From assembly GCA_015680685.1 (NCBI GenBank), contig MNCI01001300.1, forward strand, positions 379,369 to 443,368: 64,000 nt of DNA, given 5' to 3'. Shown in pieces: positions 11,300-21,521 of the stretch. Each line of letters opens with the position of its first letter. Position 1 is the stretch's first letter. A program made the position numbers and the translations under genes. The notes beneath the pieces were generated by a model. It was not told where the DNA came from. It searched no databases and worked only from the letters and a program-made list of their open reading frames with translations. Origin of the DNA: Gnetum montanum (Eukaryota; Streptophyta; Gnetopsida; Gnetales; Gnetaceae).

Positions 11300-12320
11300 T
11301 TATACTTGTTCAATTACATCATTGAGATAGTGTGTTTTATTAAGTCTAGGCATCATAGGTTGAATTGGTGATATTTCCTCAGGTTCATCTTCATTGTCTT
11401 CCTCATGTTCACTATCTAATTTTGAATTTTTATCAATATGTACTTGTGAGGAGCTAGAAAATTTTTGAATGGGAACTATTTCATCATTAGTATGTGGAGA
11501 AGTAATGTTGCTATCATCAATTTTAAGATTAATGATTTCTTCTACAACATTTTTTCTTTTATTGAAGACTCTATATGTTCTACTCAAAGAACAATATCCT
11601 AAGAATATGCCTTCATCAGTTTTAGGGTTAGATTTTCATAAGATATCTTTATCATTGAGAATATAACATTTAGAACCAAAAACATGAAAATAACCTACTA
11701 AAGGGTTTCTACTAGTCCATAATTCATAAGGAGTTTTAGAGGTAAGCCTTCTTACGAAAACTTTGGTGGAGATGTAGCAAGCAGTGTTAATTGCCTTAGC
11801 CCAAAAATGATTGGGAAGACTTTTGTCATTCAATATAGTTCTTCTCATTTCATTCAAGATCCTATTCCTCTTTCAACTATACCATTTTGTTTTGGAGTTC
11901 TTGTAGCAGAGAATTGATGAGGTATGCTATTCATTTGACAAAATTGCTCAAACTTACATTCTTGAATTCCTCTTCATTGTCACTCCTAATGACTTTGACA
12001 CCACAGCCTTTTTATTTCTGAATCTGATTACAAATGCTTAAGAAATGATCAAATACCTCATCCTTATGATATAAAAAGGCAACCCAAGTAAAATGAGAGT
12101 AATCATCAACAATAGTTAGGAAATACCTGTTCTTTTCCAAACTATGTGTTTGGCAAGGACCAATTGGATCCATGTGAAGTAAATCTAAGGAATGAGAGGT
12201 AGATATATAATTTTTCTTACCAAACCTTACCCTTGTTTTCTTTCCATTTTGGCATGCTTCATAGGTGTTTACATTGAAGTATTTAAGTTTGGGCAAACTA
12301 CAAACCATTTCTTTTATCAC
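11300..12320 (-). pseudogene. Integrase of copia element F
   Basis: Minus-strand integrase core. The HHCC remnant is YEACQNGKKTRVRF (first Cys now Tyr) at about 12,260. The first catalytic Asp is in DLLHMDPIGP (about 12,170), the second in KVIRSDNEEEF (about 11,985) and the Glu in RTPKQNGIVERGI (about 11,895), so the DDE triad is kept although a stop and frameshifts separate the parts. Further along come HFWAKAINTACYI and TPYELW (11,857-11,636). The linker to RT holds SRTYRVFNKRKNVVEEIINL and an acidic Asp/Glu stretch (11,587-11,300), a pattern usual in this copia group. Confidence 0.88.
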
Positions 12321-12326
12321 TAAAGT

Positions 12327-12673
12327 CTAAAGAATCTCCTTATTTATATGGCCTAGCTTTCTATGCCACATACAAGTGCCATTTGTATTACTGATAAAGC
12401 ACTTGGATTTAAGGTTAGGATCATTTCCAAAAATAATAGTGTAAACATTGCTTTTTCTAGCTTCTTTTATCACAGTGTTTCTAATAGTTGAGTATTTTAT
12501 TCTATAGGTTTCTTTAGAAAAAGTAACATCAACATTTAAATTACAAAGTTGACTAACACTTAGAAGATTATGCTTTAATCCTTTGAAAAAGAACACTTTA
12601 TTTACAGTAGGTATTATGCTTTAATCCTTTGACAAAGAACACTTTATTTATAGTAGGTTGTCCCTTACCTTTT
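12327..12673 (-). pseudogene. GAG-pre-integrase segment of copia element F
   Basis: Minus-strand segment between protease and integrase. GLKHNLLSVSQLCNLNVDVT (about 12,590-12,530) and MWHRKLGHINKEIL (about 12,370-12,330) are the pre-integrase motifs, and the second supplies the two His of the HHCC zinc finger. Upstream, a 46-bp tandem duplication (12,567-12,658) repeats the coding of VFF-KGLKHN and shifts the frame. Element E is inserted just beyond, at 12,678/12,679. Confidence 0.85.
12567..12658. repeat. 46-bp tandem duplication in element F
   Basis: Two copies (12,567-12,612 and 12,613-12,658) start ATTATGCTTTAATCCTTTGA and end in CAGTAGG or TAGTAGG-like sequence, with only a few mismatches. 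Because 46 is not a multiple of three, the duplication disrupts the frame. Confidence 0.85.
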
Positions 12674-12678
12674 CCTCC
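12674..12678. repeat. Target-site duplication of element E, left copy
   Basis: CCTCC directly precedes the 5' LTR of E. The identical five bases follow the 3' LTR at 25,493-25,497. Both copies lie in the protease/pre-integrase region of copia element F. Confidence 0.9.
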
Positions 12679-13572
12679 TAATGAAGTGTTCAGTTGATAT
12701 GTTGACTAGGCTGCATTAACGGAGCCTCATTGACGCGGCCATGTTGACGTGACCTATTGATGTATCCATCCATGCGTTAATGTGACCCCGTTAACATAGA
12801 ATCTATCTCTTGTTATAAATATGTGTGCACCTACAACATTTATGGCATCTTTTTGGTAGTTATAGCAAAGCCCTTGCAGTTTTTTTTCATGTAAGTTAGA
12901 ATATTTCTCAAGTGCCCGCAATAGGTGTGAGAAAGGTGTATGGCTCTTTATTCGAGCTCTAATGTACCTGAGCCCATTAGCGTGAGCAGCAATAAAGATG
13001 AGCTTTTTGAATATTCCTTGCAGAATTTGGATATAATTACTTAAGCATTAAAACACTTTAATATTTTGACATTTTAAGCATTCCAAAGTTCTTTATTATT
13101 ATCGCTTTATGTTTATTGTCCTTTTGATATTTTATGAGAACCATATGCACAACCATCTCGAACATATATTAGAAACTTGGTAACCTAGTGACGCTTAACA
13201 TCTAGTAATCTAGTAGTGATTAGGATATGCTCAGGGTGTGCACGGAAGATGGGATTGATTGCTTATGCTAGGGAGAGTTAAGCGATAGAGTAGAATTATT
13301 ACAAGTTAGACAACTTTCCATTTCCTACATTAAAAGAGTTAGACCTTTAAAGATAAAAAGAAAATTGATAAAAATCATTTTCCTCAATCTCACTCAACCA
13401 TCACTTTAGAATATCACAGGTGAGATTGGGAAGACAACAACTATTCTTACTAGGGTTTTGCTAGCTAGAATTCGATGTACATAAGTGCTTGCAGTCTACG
13501 GAATTCAACCAAATTGTGTGTGAATGTCCATGATTTGTATGGTTGGGCATAGGAGTACCTCACCACTCATCA
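12679..13572 (+). repeat. 5' LTR of element E
   Basis: Direct repeat of 24,613-25,492. It starts TAATGAAG (the other copy has TGATGAAG) and ends CACTCATCA. U3 contains short irregular repeats around GTTGAC (12,701-12,790). A TATA box TATAAATAT at 12,812-12,820 is conserved in the other LTR. The second half (from about 13,080) has a long conserved stretch and ends at the PBS. Confidence 0.9.
12812..12820 (+). promoter_or_regulatory. TATA box in 5' LTR of E
   Basis: TATAAATAT is followed by GTGTGCACCTACA. The 3' LTR has the same box at 24,749-24,755 in matching context, which supports it as the retrotransposon core promoter. Confidence 0.65.
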
Positions 13573-13590
13573 TTGGCACTATTTCAAGGA
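13573..13590 (+). promoter_or_regulatory. Primer-binding site of element E
   Basis: TTGGCACTATTTCAAGG begins right after the LTR. It looks like a decayed form of the TTGGCGCC-type site usual in Athila-like elements, with CpG positions changed. Element D has TTGGCTTTATTGCTTAGG at the equivalent place (55,737). Confidence 0.55.
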
Positions 13591-13736
13591 TTGTTAGTCT
13601 TACATGCGCTATCTAGTCTTAGCAAGATCATCATTCACTTCGTTGGAATAGACCTAGGATAGTAAAATCTATGCACGCTAGGCGGCTTAAGTAAAAGGAT
13701 AAGGCATACTAGTTTAGTTATTATATAACATCAAAA

Positions 13737-16030
13737 ATGTCTTCTTCTCATAGGGAAGATGGACCCAACCCACCAGTGCTGCAAGAATGTTGGGTGGTAT
13801 ACGCACATCCAGATAAGTATATCCCCAACTTCACCTTTATCCTGCATCAAGATGAGCATTTGCGATGGTGGGACATGGAGGGAAACATCGTATTACCTCC
13901 TAATTGATCGATTCTTGGAATGCTACTTCAAACTCTTGCTAGACTAGGCATTCAGGACCGTAGTGTGGAATACATAATGGAGGATCATGACTACTGAGAC
14001 TATTGTCCAAATGAGGCACAATGTGCACAAGATTGACAATAGGAGGAATGCCATGAACACATAAATGGAAAAAAATTTAGTAATCCTTTGTTCTTGCAGG
14101 ACCCACATGATAATGAGGAACCTGGTTTTCACAATTCCCATTCGGCCAAACCTCCTCTGATGCATCAAATCATCTAGTCCATTAGTCAAAGTAAACAATC
14201 AAGCAATTAGGATCCATAGGATGATGAGGGATCGTGTAAGAAAGATCATGGAAAAGGGAAAGATGGATGTGAAGATTGGGATCATCATCAAAGCAGAGGA
14301 GGAGATCGACACTGGGGCGGTGGCATTTCTCCTCCCTTGTCACCATCTTCTCATTCCACCTTGTCTTCACCAAGTTCTAACTGCAATTGCAACTGTAGTA
14401 GGAAGGATCGTGGTGATGGCGATCAAAAATATCGACAGGATCCCAAGGACTGACGGGGATGATGTAAGGAAGAGTGTGATCAATCATGTGAGTCTCACCA
14501 TCAAGAAAGGAGGGGCAGCCAAAATTGCCATAGACATCATGGCCATCAATAGGACTATGACTCAAATGAACCACTGCTGGCTACTCAAAGCATGCTTAAC
14601 ATAGCTGAGGCAGTTCAAATACCTAGTAGGCACTTGAAAGATAGTCAGATCAAGCACCTTGACATGAACAATATCCCCAAATTTGAAAGGGGATATAATT
14701 GTGATCAATAGACTTACTTACAAGAATTTTATGATGCTTGCACCTTGCAGAATATAGACAATGATTGGAAAAAACTCAAGATGTTCCCCTGAACACTCAT
14801 CAAGGAAGTAGAAAGCTAGTACTGGTCTTTGGAACTATAATCAATCAGATGATGGAGTATGATGCGAGAAATTTTTAATGATAAATACCAAACCTACTTC
14901 GGAGTGGCTAATCTAAGATGACAGATTCAAGGGTGGAAATAGGGTGGTCATGAACCCTTGGATGCAAGCATGGGTAGATATTACTCATTGTTACACTAAT
15001 GCCCTGGTCATGACTACTCTTAGTTGGAAAAATTTTGCCATATCATAGATGGGCTTTGCTTTGAAACAAGAAAGACCCTGGGCATTTATGCTCAGGGATG
15101 ACTATCTAAATTAAGGGCCCATCAACTGTAGTGCCTCATTGAGTAGGTGGCTAAAGAGGAAGGGTAATTAAAGAAAAAAGTAAGTGCAGAAGAGTATAAT
15201 CGGGACCCTTCCATTCGAAATAAGGAAGTCTGATTTTTTGAAGAGGAGGAAGAATCACCACTAGATGCAACAGTGAACCAAAAAACCTTGCCCATACAAA
15301 AATTTGCCTCTAAAATTTCAGCCAAGGTTGACAAGATGTGGGATTCTTTGGATGAAAGGTTCCAAAGTGTCTTAAAAATCATGAGGAATCCAAAGAGCAA
15401 AGTAATAATTTAGATCAGCAGGGGAGAAGAGAAGTTGACTGTGCCTACCATAAAGCTAAGGGCAAAGTTGCTGTGGCAAAATGAGTTGCAGAATCTAACA
15501 TAGAGGAGGATGATGGATGTGATATATGATAGTACAAACATCCTAAGGAGTGTTGCTCGATGATGTCACATTTACAAGAGTCTAGGATATATGTGTTGAA
15601 TCCTCATTTGGAAAAAAGGTAAACACCTCGAAGATTGCCTTATCCACAAGGAAATCCCAAGAAGTTCCACTAGCAACAAGGATATTATCCAAGTGGAGCA
15701 CCAATGCAACCCTATGAGTATTACTAGTAATGGAAACATCCACAATCATGGGGGATGGCACCTCCAAGGTAGCAGTACCCTTACCAGCAGCTAGATCCTT
15801 ACAAGTACTACGTTTAGCAACCAGTCTCCCCATGGGACTCTTCTAGTCACGTGCCATTTCAAAATCATTACTACCCCTCGGAACACTTTTGAACACAATC
15901 TCCATCACCTAGGGGGGGAGAACCCACATCTATACTATCCTCCGTCACCTTCTCCTACCATACCTACTCATCAGCCCTCCACTCAGCTACCTCCTACTCC
16001 ACCTATGCAGGGAGAGATACCACCATAGCC
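13737..16030 (+). pseudogene. gag of element E
   Basis: The frame opens with ATG at 13,737 (MSSSHREDGPNPP), the first ATG after the LTR that leads into a long conserved reading. It passes through a Ser/His/Asp-rich region (14,160-14,560) to the gag core at about 14,640-15,100: KHLDMNNIPKFERGYN, DWKKLKMFP, MREIFNDKYQTYFGVANLR. Element D has a related core (WKNLCLFPHTFID, FNAIFQSYAQVTNLRKKI). After about 15,150 follows a Glu/Lys-rich stretch and a Pro/Ser/Tyr-rich tail to about 16,030. A Cys/His cluster near 15,515-15,560 may be a zinc-knuckle remnant. In-frame stops are frequent, often where CAA or TGG would be expected, which suggests C-to-T and G-to-A decay. Confidence 0.75.
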
Positions 16031-16279
16031 ATAACAACGTAATGCCACGAGGGTTTTCAACTTACAATCAGCTTCTCATCTAAGTGGACTAGAATCAAAA
16101 CCATGGAAATGTCCTTTCTTGTTGTCCAATATCCCAAACATACCTTTACATTCACTTGTGGTCAGTGCCCCTGAACCTTCAATCACCTCCATCATTCAAC
16201 CCTTTGAGCAACCTTCAAGCCAAACACCCTTGAAAGTACAAACTGTCATGCTAACACATGCTATGATAAACTGGATAAA

Positions 16280-16640
16280 GGTAGGTCATCTACCTTAGAT
16301 ATTGACTAATCCAGGGAGTCCCATCATATACCTTCAAGTGGCAAGAAATGAGCCATGTAAAGCTTTCTTGGATTTGGGCTCAAGCATCAATATGATTTCA
16401 CACGATATGTGTAAGACTTGGAACGTACCCCCGATGAAGAAAAGCAACATTTAGCTCAAGTTGGTAGACCAATCCATAACTGTTCCCTTGGAATCAATAG
16501 AAGATATCGTGACCACTGTTTGTGGGTGGTCCTATTTTGCTGACTTCTTGGTCATCCAGGTTGATAATTGCAAGGGGAATTTCCCAATCATAATGGGGAG
16601 AGCCTAGCTTAGCATAGTGGAAGCATGATTGGGAGTCTGA
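16280..16640 (+). pseudogene. Aspartic protease of element E
   Basis: Retropepsin domain. ACKAFLDLGSSINMI-like sequence at about 16,355-16,395 holds the catalytic Asp (codon 16,371-16,373) in the form DLGSS, which is typical of this gypsy group. GNFPIIMGRA at about 16,575-16,605 corresponds to the Ile-Leu-Gly-Arg motif near the C-terminus. It lies between gag and RT as expected. The frame is open through the core, with a stop after the GRA motif. Confidence 0.8.
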
Positions 16641-17129
16641 GATCTTTCCCTTGAAATTTCAAAAGAAAATCCTTTTGAAAAGATTAAGAAGAAGCGCATC
16701 CCATGCATCGTGTACAGTGACTCCAAGTGCAACTGTGCAGCAACTTTGGTCCACTAAGCAGACATCTATTCAAGCATGCAGTCAGTGTACTAAAGAATCA
16801 CAGATTCAATGATGTCTGTACATAGTAGCCACAAATCAAGAAGGCACCCAATGGCTGATTGTTGAATCTAATAGTAGCACTCTATGCATGGAACCATTTG
16901 AGGGCCTTGTATGTGCTTATATGGAAAGCATGAATGAATTGGAAAAGGTCCATCAATGAATCTCCACTGTTGATGATAGTGATGATTTGGGAAAGCTATA
17001 GATCCTTGAAAGCTTTCGATAAGAGCCCCTGCCAATCTAGAGTATGCCTTCTTGTAGAACGAAAAACTGGTAATCATCAATGCCACTCTTTCTCCTGAAT
17101 GAAAGAAGAGATTGTTAAAGATGGTGAAC

Positions 17130-18400
17130 AAATGGGTGGCTGCTTTAGCATAGTCATATGCTACACTGACTGGAGTTGACCTTAGGGTATGCCAACATTG
17201 GATCTATATCGACCCCTCCATGAAGCGACAACAGCAGCTGCAAAGAAGATTGAACCCTAAGTTGAAGCAGATCATCAAGGATGAAATTGAACAATTGCTG
17301 AAAGCAAGGTTCATATATTCTATTGTAGATAGCGAATGGATCAACCCACTCATTATAGTGCCAAAGAAGGGTGGAAAATGGAGAGTTTTTATAGATTTCC
17401 GACTACTAAATATGGCAACCTTCAAGCATCACTTCCTACTTCCATTTGTGGATCAAGTATTGGATGCTATTTTAGGGCATTGTTACTATAGCATTTTGGA
17501 TGGTTATAGTGGCTATAGCCAAATCCAAATCGCACCTGAAGACTAGCCTAAGACAACATTTACAAGTCCCTAAGGGACTTTCACATATAAGAAGATGCCC
17601 TTTAGCCTATGCAATGCATGTGCAACATTCCAACACCTCATCCTTAGCATCTTTTAGCAACAAATTGGCAATGGAATAGAAGTTTTCATGGATGACTTCT
17701 CTACCTATGGAGTAACTTTTGAACAAGCCTTGGACCACCTTGAGCAAGTCTTAAAAAGATGTGTGGAAAAAAATTTATGGCTCAACTGGCAAAAGAGTCA
17801 CTTCATGGTCTAAGAGGGCATTGTTCTGGGGCATTGAATTTTACAAGCAGGGATTGGTGTAGAACCTAAAAATATCAAGATCATATAAGGAATCACTAGT
17901 CAACCAAGCACTGTAAAAGATGTTCAGTCATTCCTTGGACACACTAGTTATTATCGATGCTTCATTGAGAATTTCTTGAAGATCGCCAAGTCGTTGGTGG
18001 AACTAACAAAGAAGGACGCTCCATCTTTCTGGACTAGGGAATGCGAGTCTACATTCCAAACACTAAAACAAAAACTCATAGAGAGTCTAATTCTACAGGC
18101 ACTCGATTAGTCTAGACCATTTCACATTATGATGAATGCATTTAATTATGCATTGGGAGCTGTGCTCACATAGTTGGATGACCAACAACATCCATATTAC
18201 ATCCACTGTGCTAGTCAAAGCATTGTGGGTGCTCAACTCAAATACATCACCATTGAAAAGGAATTTATGGTGGTGGTGTTCACCTTGGAAAAGTTCTGAT
18301 ACTATGGCTTGGTTTGATGGTATGTCCCTGATGAGGATAAACTACACATCCTTCAAGATGCTTATGAGGGCCCTTGTGGGGGCCACTATGTTGGATGATG
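17130..18400 (+). pseudogene. Reverse transcriptase and RNase H of element E
   Basis: RT copies element RNA into DNA. Motifs in order: KDEIEQLLKARFIYSIVDSE (about 17,278), IIVPKKGGKWRVFIDFRLLN (about 17,352), HCYYSILDGYSGYSQIQIAP (about 17,477, first catalytic Asp), MPFSLCNACATFQ (about 17,595), VFMDDFSTYG (about 17,685, active site MDD kept), FLGHTSYYRCFIENF (about 17,935) and the start of RNase H at about 18,115-18,290 (HIMMNAFNYALGAVL, YITIEKEFMVVVFTLEKF). In RNase H the first acidic residue is replaced by Asn. About ten in-frame stops are present, most readable as decayed Gln or Trp codons. Confidence 0.9.
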
Positions 18401-18409
18401 CATGACCAT

Positions 18410-19400
18410 TAAAATCTTGCTTGTAGGATATTACTAGCCTACACTCTTCAGAGATGCTCAATGGTTTGTCCACTCCTATGAATGATGTCAAAGAGACAGT
18501 GGGATGACAACACGAATGGAGGGACCACAATAGTGGATCCAGCCACTAGAACCCTTTGATATTTGGGGCATTGAATTCATGGGTTACATCACACCCATGT
18601 CCAACGAAAAGGTGTATATCATCATTGTAGTAGACTACTGTACCAAGTGGGTAGAGGTAGGAGCCATCACTGACTATTCCTCAACTACCGCCGCATGGTT
18701 TGTCCAACAACAAATTGTGAATAGGTTTGGGGTGCTACGTGCACTCATTTCGGATAATGGAACTCATTTTGTGGGTAATACTTTTCGTAAACTCATGCAT
18801 CAATTGGGGGTCAAACATAAATTTACAACACCCTATCACCCCCAAGCGAATGGGCAACCCGAAGTCACAAATAGGGAGATTACAAAGATCCTAACTAGGA
18901 CCATTAGCAAATATAGGAGGGATTGGAGCATGAAACTGAACGATGCCCTATGGACCTATCGTTCAATGTGGAAACTTCCTATAGGCTACTCTCCTTATGA
19001 GTTAGTGTATGGGAAACTACCAAAACTTCCAATTCAGGCAGAACTTTGAATACTATCTACCGCTAGTGACTTGGGACTTGACTTATCACTAGCACAATGA
19101 GAACAACTTATCAACTTGAATGTGCTAAATGAGAATTGACTAGTACACAAGGCCTATAATAAAAAACATCATGATCTTAGGATTCAAAAGGTAACATTTC
19201 AACATGGAAATAAGGTACTCTATTGGAACCCCACACATGTACCGAAACATACTAAGTTTGAAACACTATGGGAGGGACCTTATATTGTTTCTAAAACCTT
19301 TCCATCTGAGGCCCTATTTATCCACAAACCTGAGGATCCCATGAAAACATAGTTAGTCAATATGCAATAATTAAAACCCTTCCACGAACTCCACCGAACC
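18410..19400 (+). pseudogene. Integrase of element E
   Basis: Integrase joins the cDNA to the host chromosome. The zinc-binding part is decayed (PTLFRDAQWFVHSYE then CQRDSG at about 18,436-18,500). In the core the first catalytic residue, normally Asp in the motif I-D-F-M-G, is Glu (codon 18,573-18,575). The second Asp is in ISDNGTHF (codon 18,753-18,755) and the Glu in NGQPEVTNRE (codon 18,861-18,863), giving the usual DD35E spacing. The 156-codon stretch 18,579-19,049 has no stop and is the best kept coding part of E. The C-terminal part (VLYWNPTHVPKHTKFETLWE, about 19,215) resembles the usual GPY/F-type end. Confidence 0.9.
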
Positions 19401-21521
19401 AGTATCACTACCCTTTCATCACAAAGTCAACCTCGTTCCATTTTTTGGGTCTCTTCCTTGTAGCTCAGTTGTGGGGGAGATCATCATCCATGTTAATAAC
19501 CTCTATTGGCTCCTTAGTTGTTTTTGAAAGTTTTTGTTTTACAACATCATTCATACGTTTGACCATTCTTACTTAATTTTTCCTTTATTTATTTATTTAT
19601 TTCTATATGTATATATGTACTTATCTTTCAGCTATTTTCTACCTCTCATTAATACACTATCTTATTATCATAGGACGTACTAGTGTAGTTTTTCTTCTTT
19701 GCGATGATGCATATTATGGTCTACCTATTATATCTAGTTCCTACCTTAGCATTGTTGTTCCAGGAAGTCACGTTATACTTTCATTTCATTTAACAGGCAG
19801 TGAATCCATGTCATCCACCCATCCACCCACTCCATGATTTTCCTTATTTTGGAAATATGCAATCCTTTTTCCATTAAAAAAACTTTAATTAATTTGTGAC
19901 TTGTGAAGTTTCGGACTTGGGCAGGAGCCAATGATTTGAACAGGGTGTGACTTCAAAGGGAATGCAACATTCTTCATACTTTTCTATTCCCTTGTCTATG
20001 AGAGTGTCCTCACAGACTACTTACCACTCCCATACTAGGAAGTTCATTAGCAATTTATCCTTGCACAGTGTGGTCCTCATCATTTTTTTTAAAAAAAGAG
20101 GATTCAAATCACACCCCTTGGACCAAATGCATGCAAAACCACATGGGTCTTTGCATGCTATTGTTCCCATAAAAAAAGAAAAACAAAAAAAAGAAAAAGA
20201 AAAAAAAACATGGGAATTAAAAGCACACCCCTTAGACTACCTCTAATAGGCTACAAGCACTAGTTATGGGACTTTTTTTGTCCCCTCTAACTTAGCGCCT
20301 TTTTCACTTCCTATCTTGCACTCATGTTGGAGTGATGTTTTTTTGTTGGAGCATTCTTATGCCTCAAAGGAATGGACTAGTCTTAGAATGTTGATGCAAT
20401 GTCATGGAGTGTGGTTGGTTTTGGGTCTGAACTAAGGATGGCTCCTACTGAGTCACTTAATCACACAGTTCACAAGGGATTTCATGTGATCAAACTTAGG
20501 AATTCCATTTCACTCCCTCTTCTCTCCATTATTTTCTTCCCATTACTCACCTCACTACTAGTTTTATGTGTTGATCGTTTGTTGTACCTTGCTTAAACTT
20601 GTAAATTCTTCGGTTGGTTCTCATGGTATGAGTATTAACTTATGATAACCATTAGTTAACTATGGGGCCCATGGACTCCTATGTTGAAGATGTGCAAGGG
20701 AAATTAAGGCTAATGCCTGCTATGGGGAGGACCCACTTGCATATCCTTTGGTACTGATTATTAATCTCCTTCCCCTTTGGTATAATTCATCGATCATCTC
20801 CATTCTATCCATCGCATGGCTCTTCACCCACAAAGTTCCATCCTATGATATTCTCCTACCTTACTCTTCTTTTAATAACAATCTTTCTTCCTCTTTCTAT
20901 TGGATAGTTCTTTGGTCTCTAAGTTATTACATCACCCCAACTTTGTGTTCTAATCCAAAGATTTGGGCCCTTGCTTCATTGGTCACTGCAGGTCAACTAA
21001 GCTGAATAACTGAGTCAACTAGGCCCCATATATGCATCCCCTTGCATTTATGTAGCCTTGTCGAAACATGTCAAAAATCTTATATATACCCATGTTGTGC
21101 ATTTGAAAATTGTCCATTTGTTCACAAATCAAGGGGAGTTTTTCCATTTTTTCCATCAAGTCTTCTTACTGAGCACATACCATTTCTACCATGTGTCCCA
21201 ATCCAACCATTCGTTGAGCCTTTCACTACTAAGGGGATGCTCTGAATTATTGGGGGGGGGGGGTGTGTGTGGGGAGGTCTATAATTATTATGATTATCAA
21301 GAATTAACACCTCTTAGAAAATAAACAAGAAAAAAAAACAACAAAAAAACTATAAATGACAACTCATTATGTTTTATTTTTTTTAACCCCTCAACTACAC
21401 TCCAAGGAACCTAACAAGATGCACGTGCTAGTGTCATAGCTTGGCCAAAATGAGAAGGTGTATTATTAGCATTTTGAGAAACTTATACACATTTTAATTC
21501 ATGGTTATGTTGTGACTGTAG
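19401..21521 (+). other. Spacer between integrase and downstream ORF of element E
   Basis: About 2.1 kb without credible coding sequence. It starts near TTGTGGGGGAGAT (about 19,469), a purine-rich string often found after the integrase in such elements. It includes A-rich tracts at 20,165-20,210 and a G-run at 21,252. A segment with GCTATGGGGAGGACCCACTT (20,718-20,740) recurs in variant form in element D at about 59,137, supporting a shared origin of these 3' regions. Confidence 0.6.
21252..21275 (+). repeat. Poly(G) run followed by TG repeat and GGGG
   Basis: A run of about 12 G is followed by TGTGTGTG and GGGGAGG. It is the most G-rich point of E and could form a quadruplex in DNA or element RNA. 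Length errors are possible here. Confidence 0.7.

Noticed and set aside
19607-21324. Several short plus-strand frames in the spacer of E
   Set aside because: Hydrophobic, unrelated to each other, no conserved motif and no consistent frame. Treated as chance frames in a non-coding spacer.
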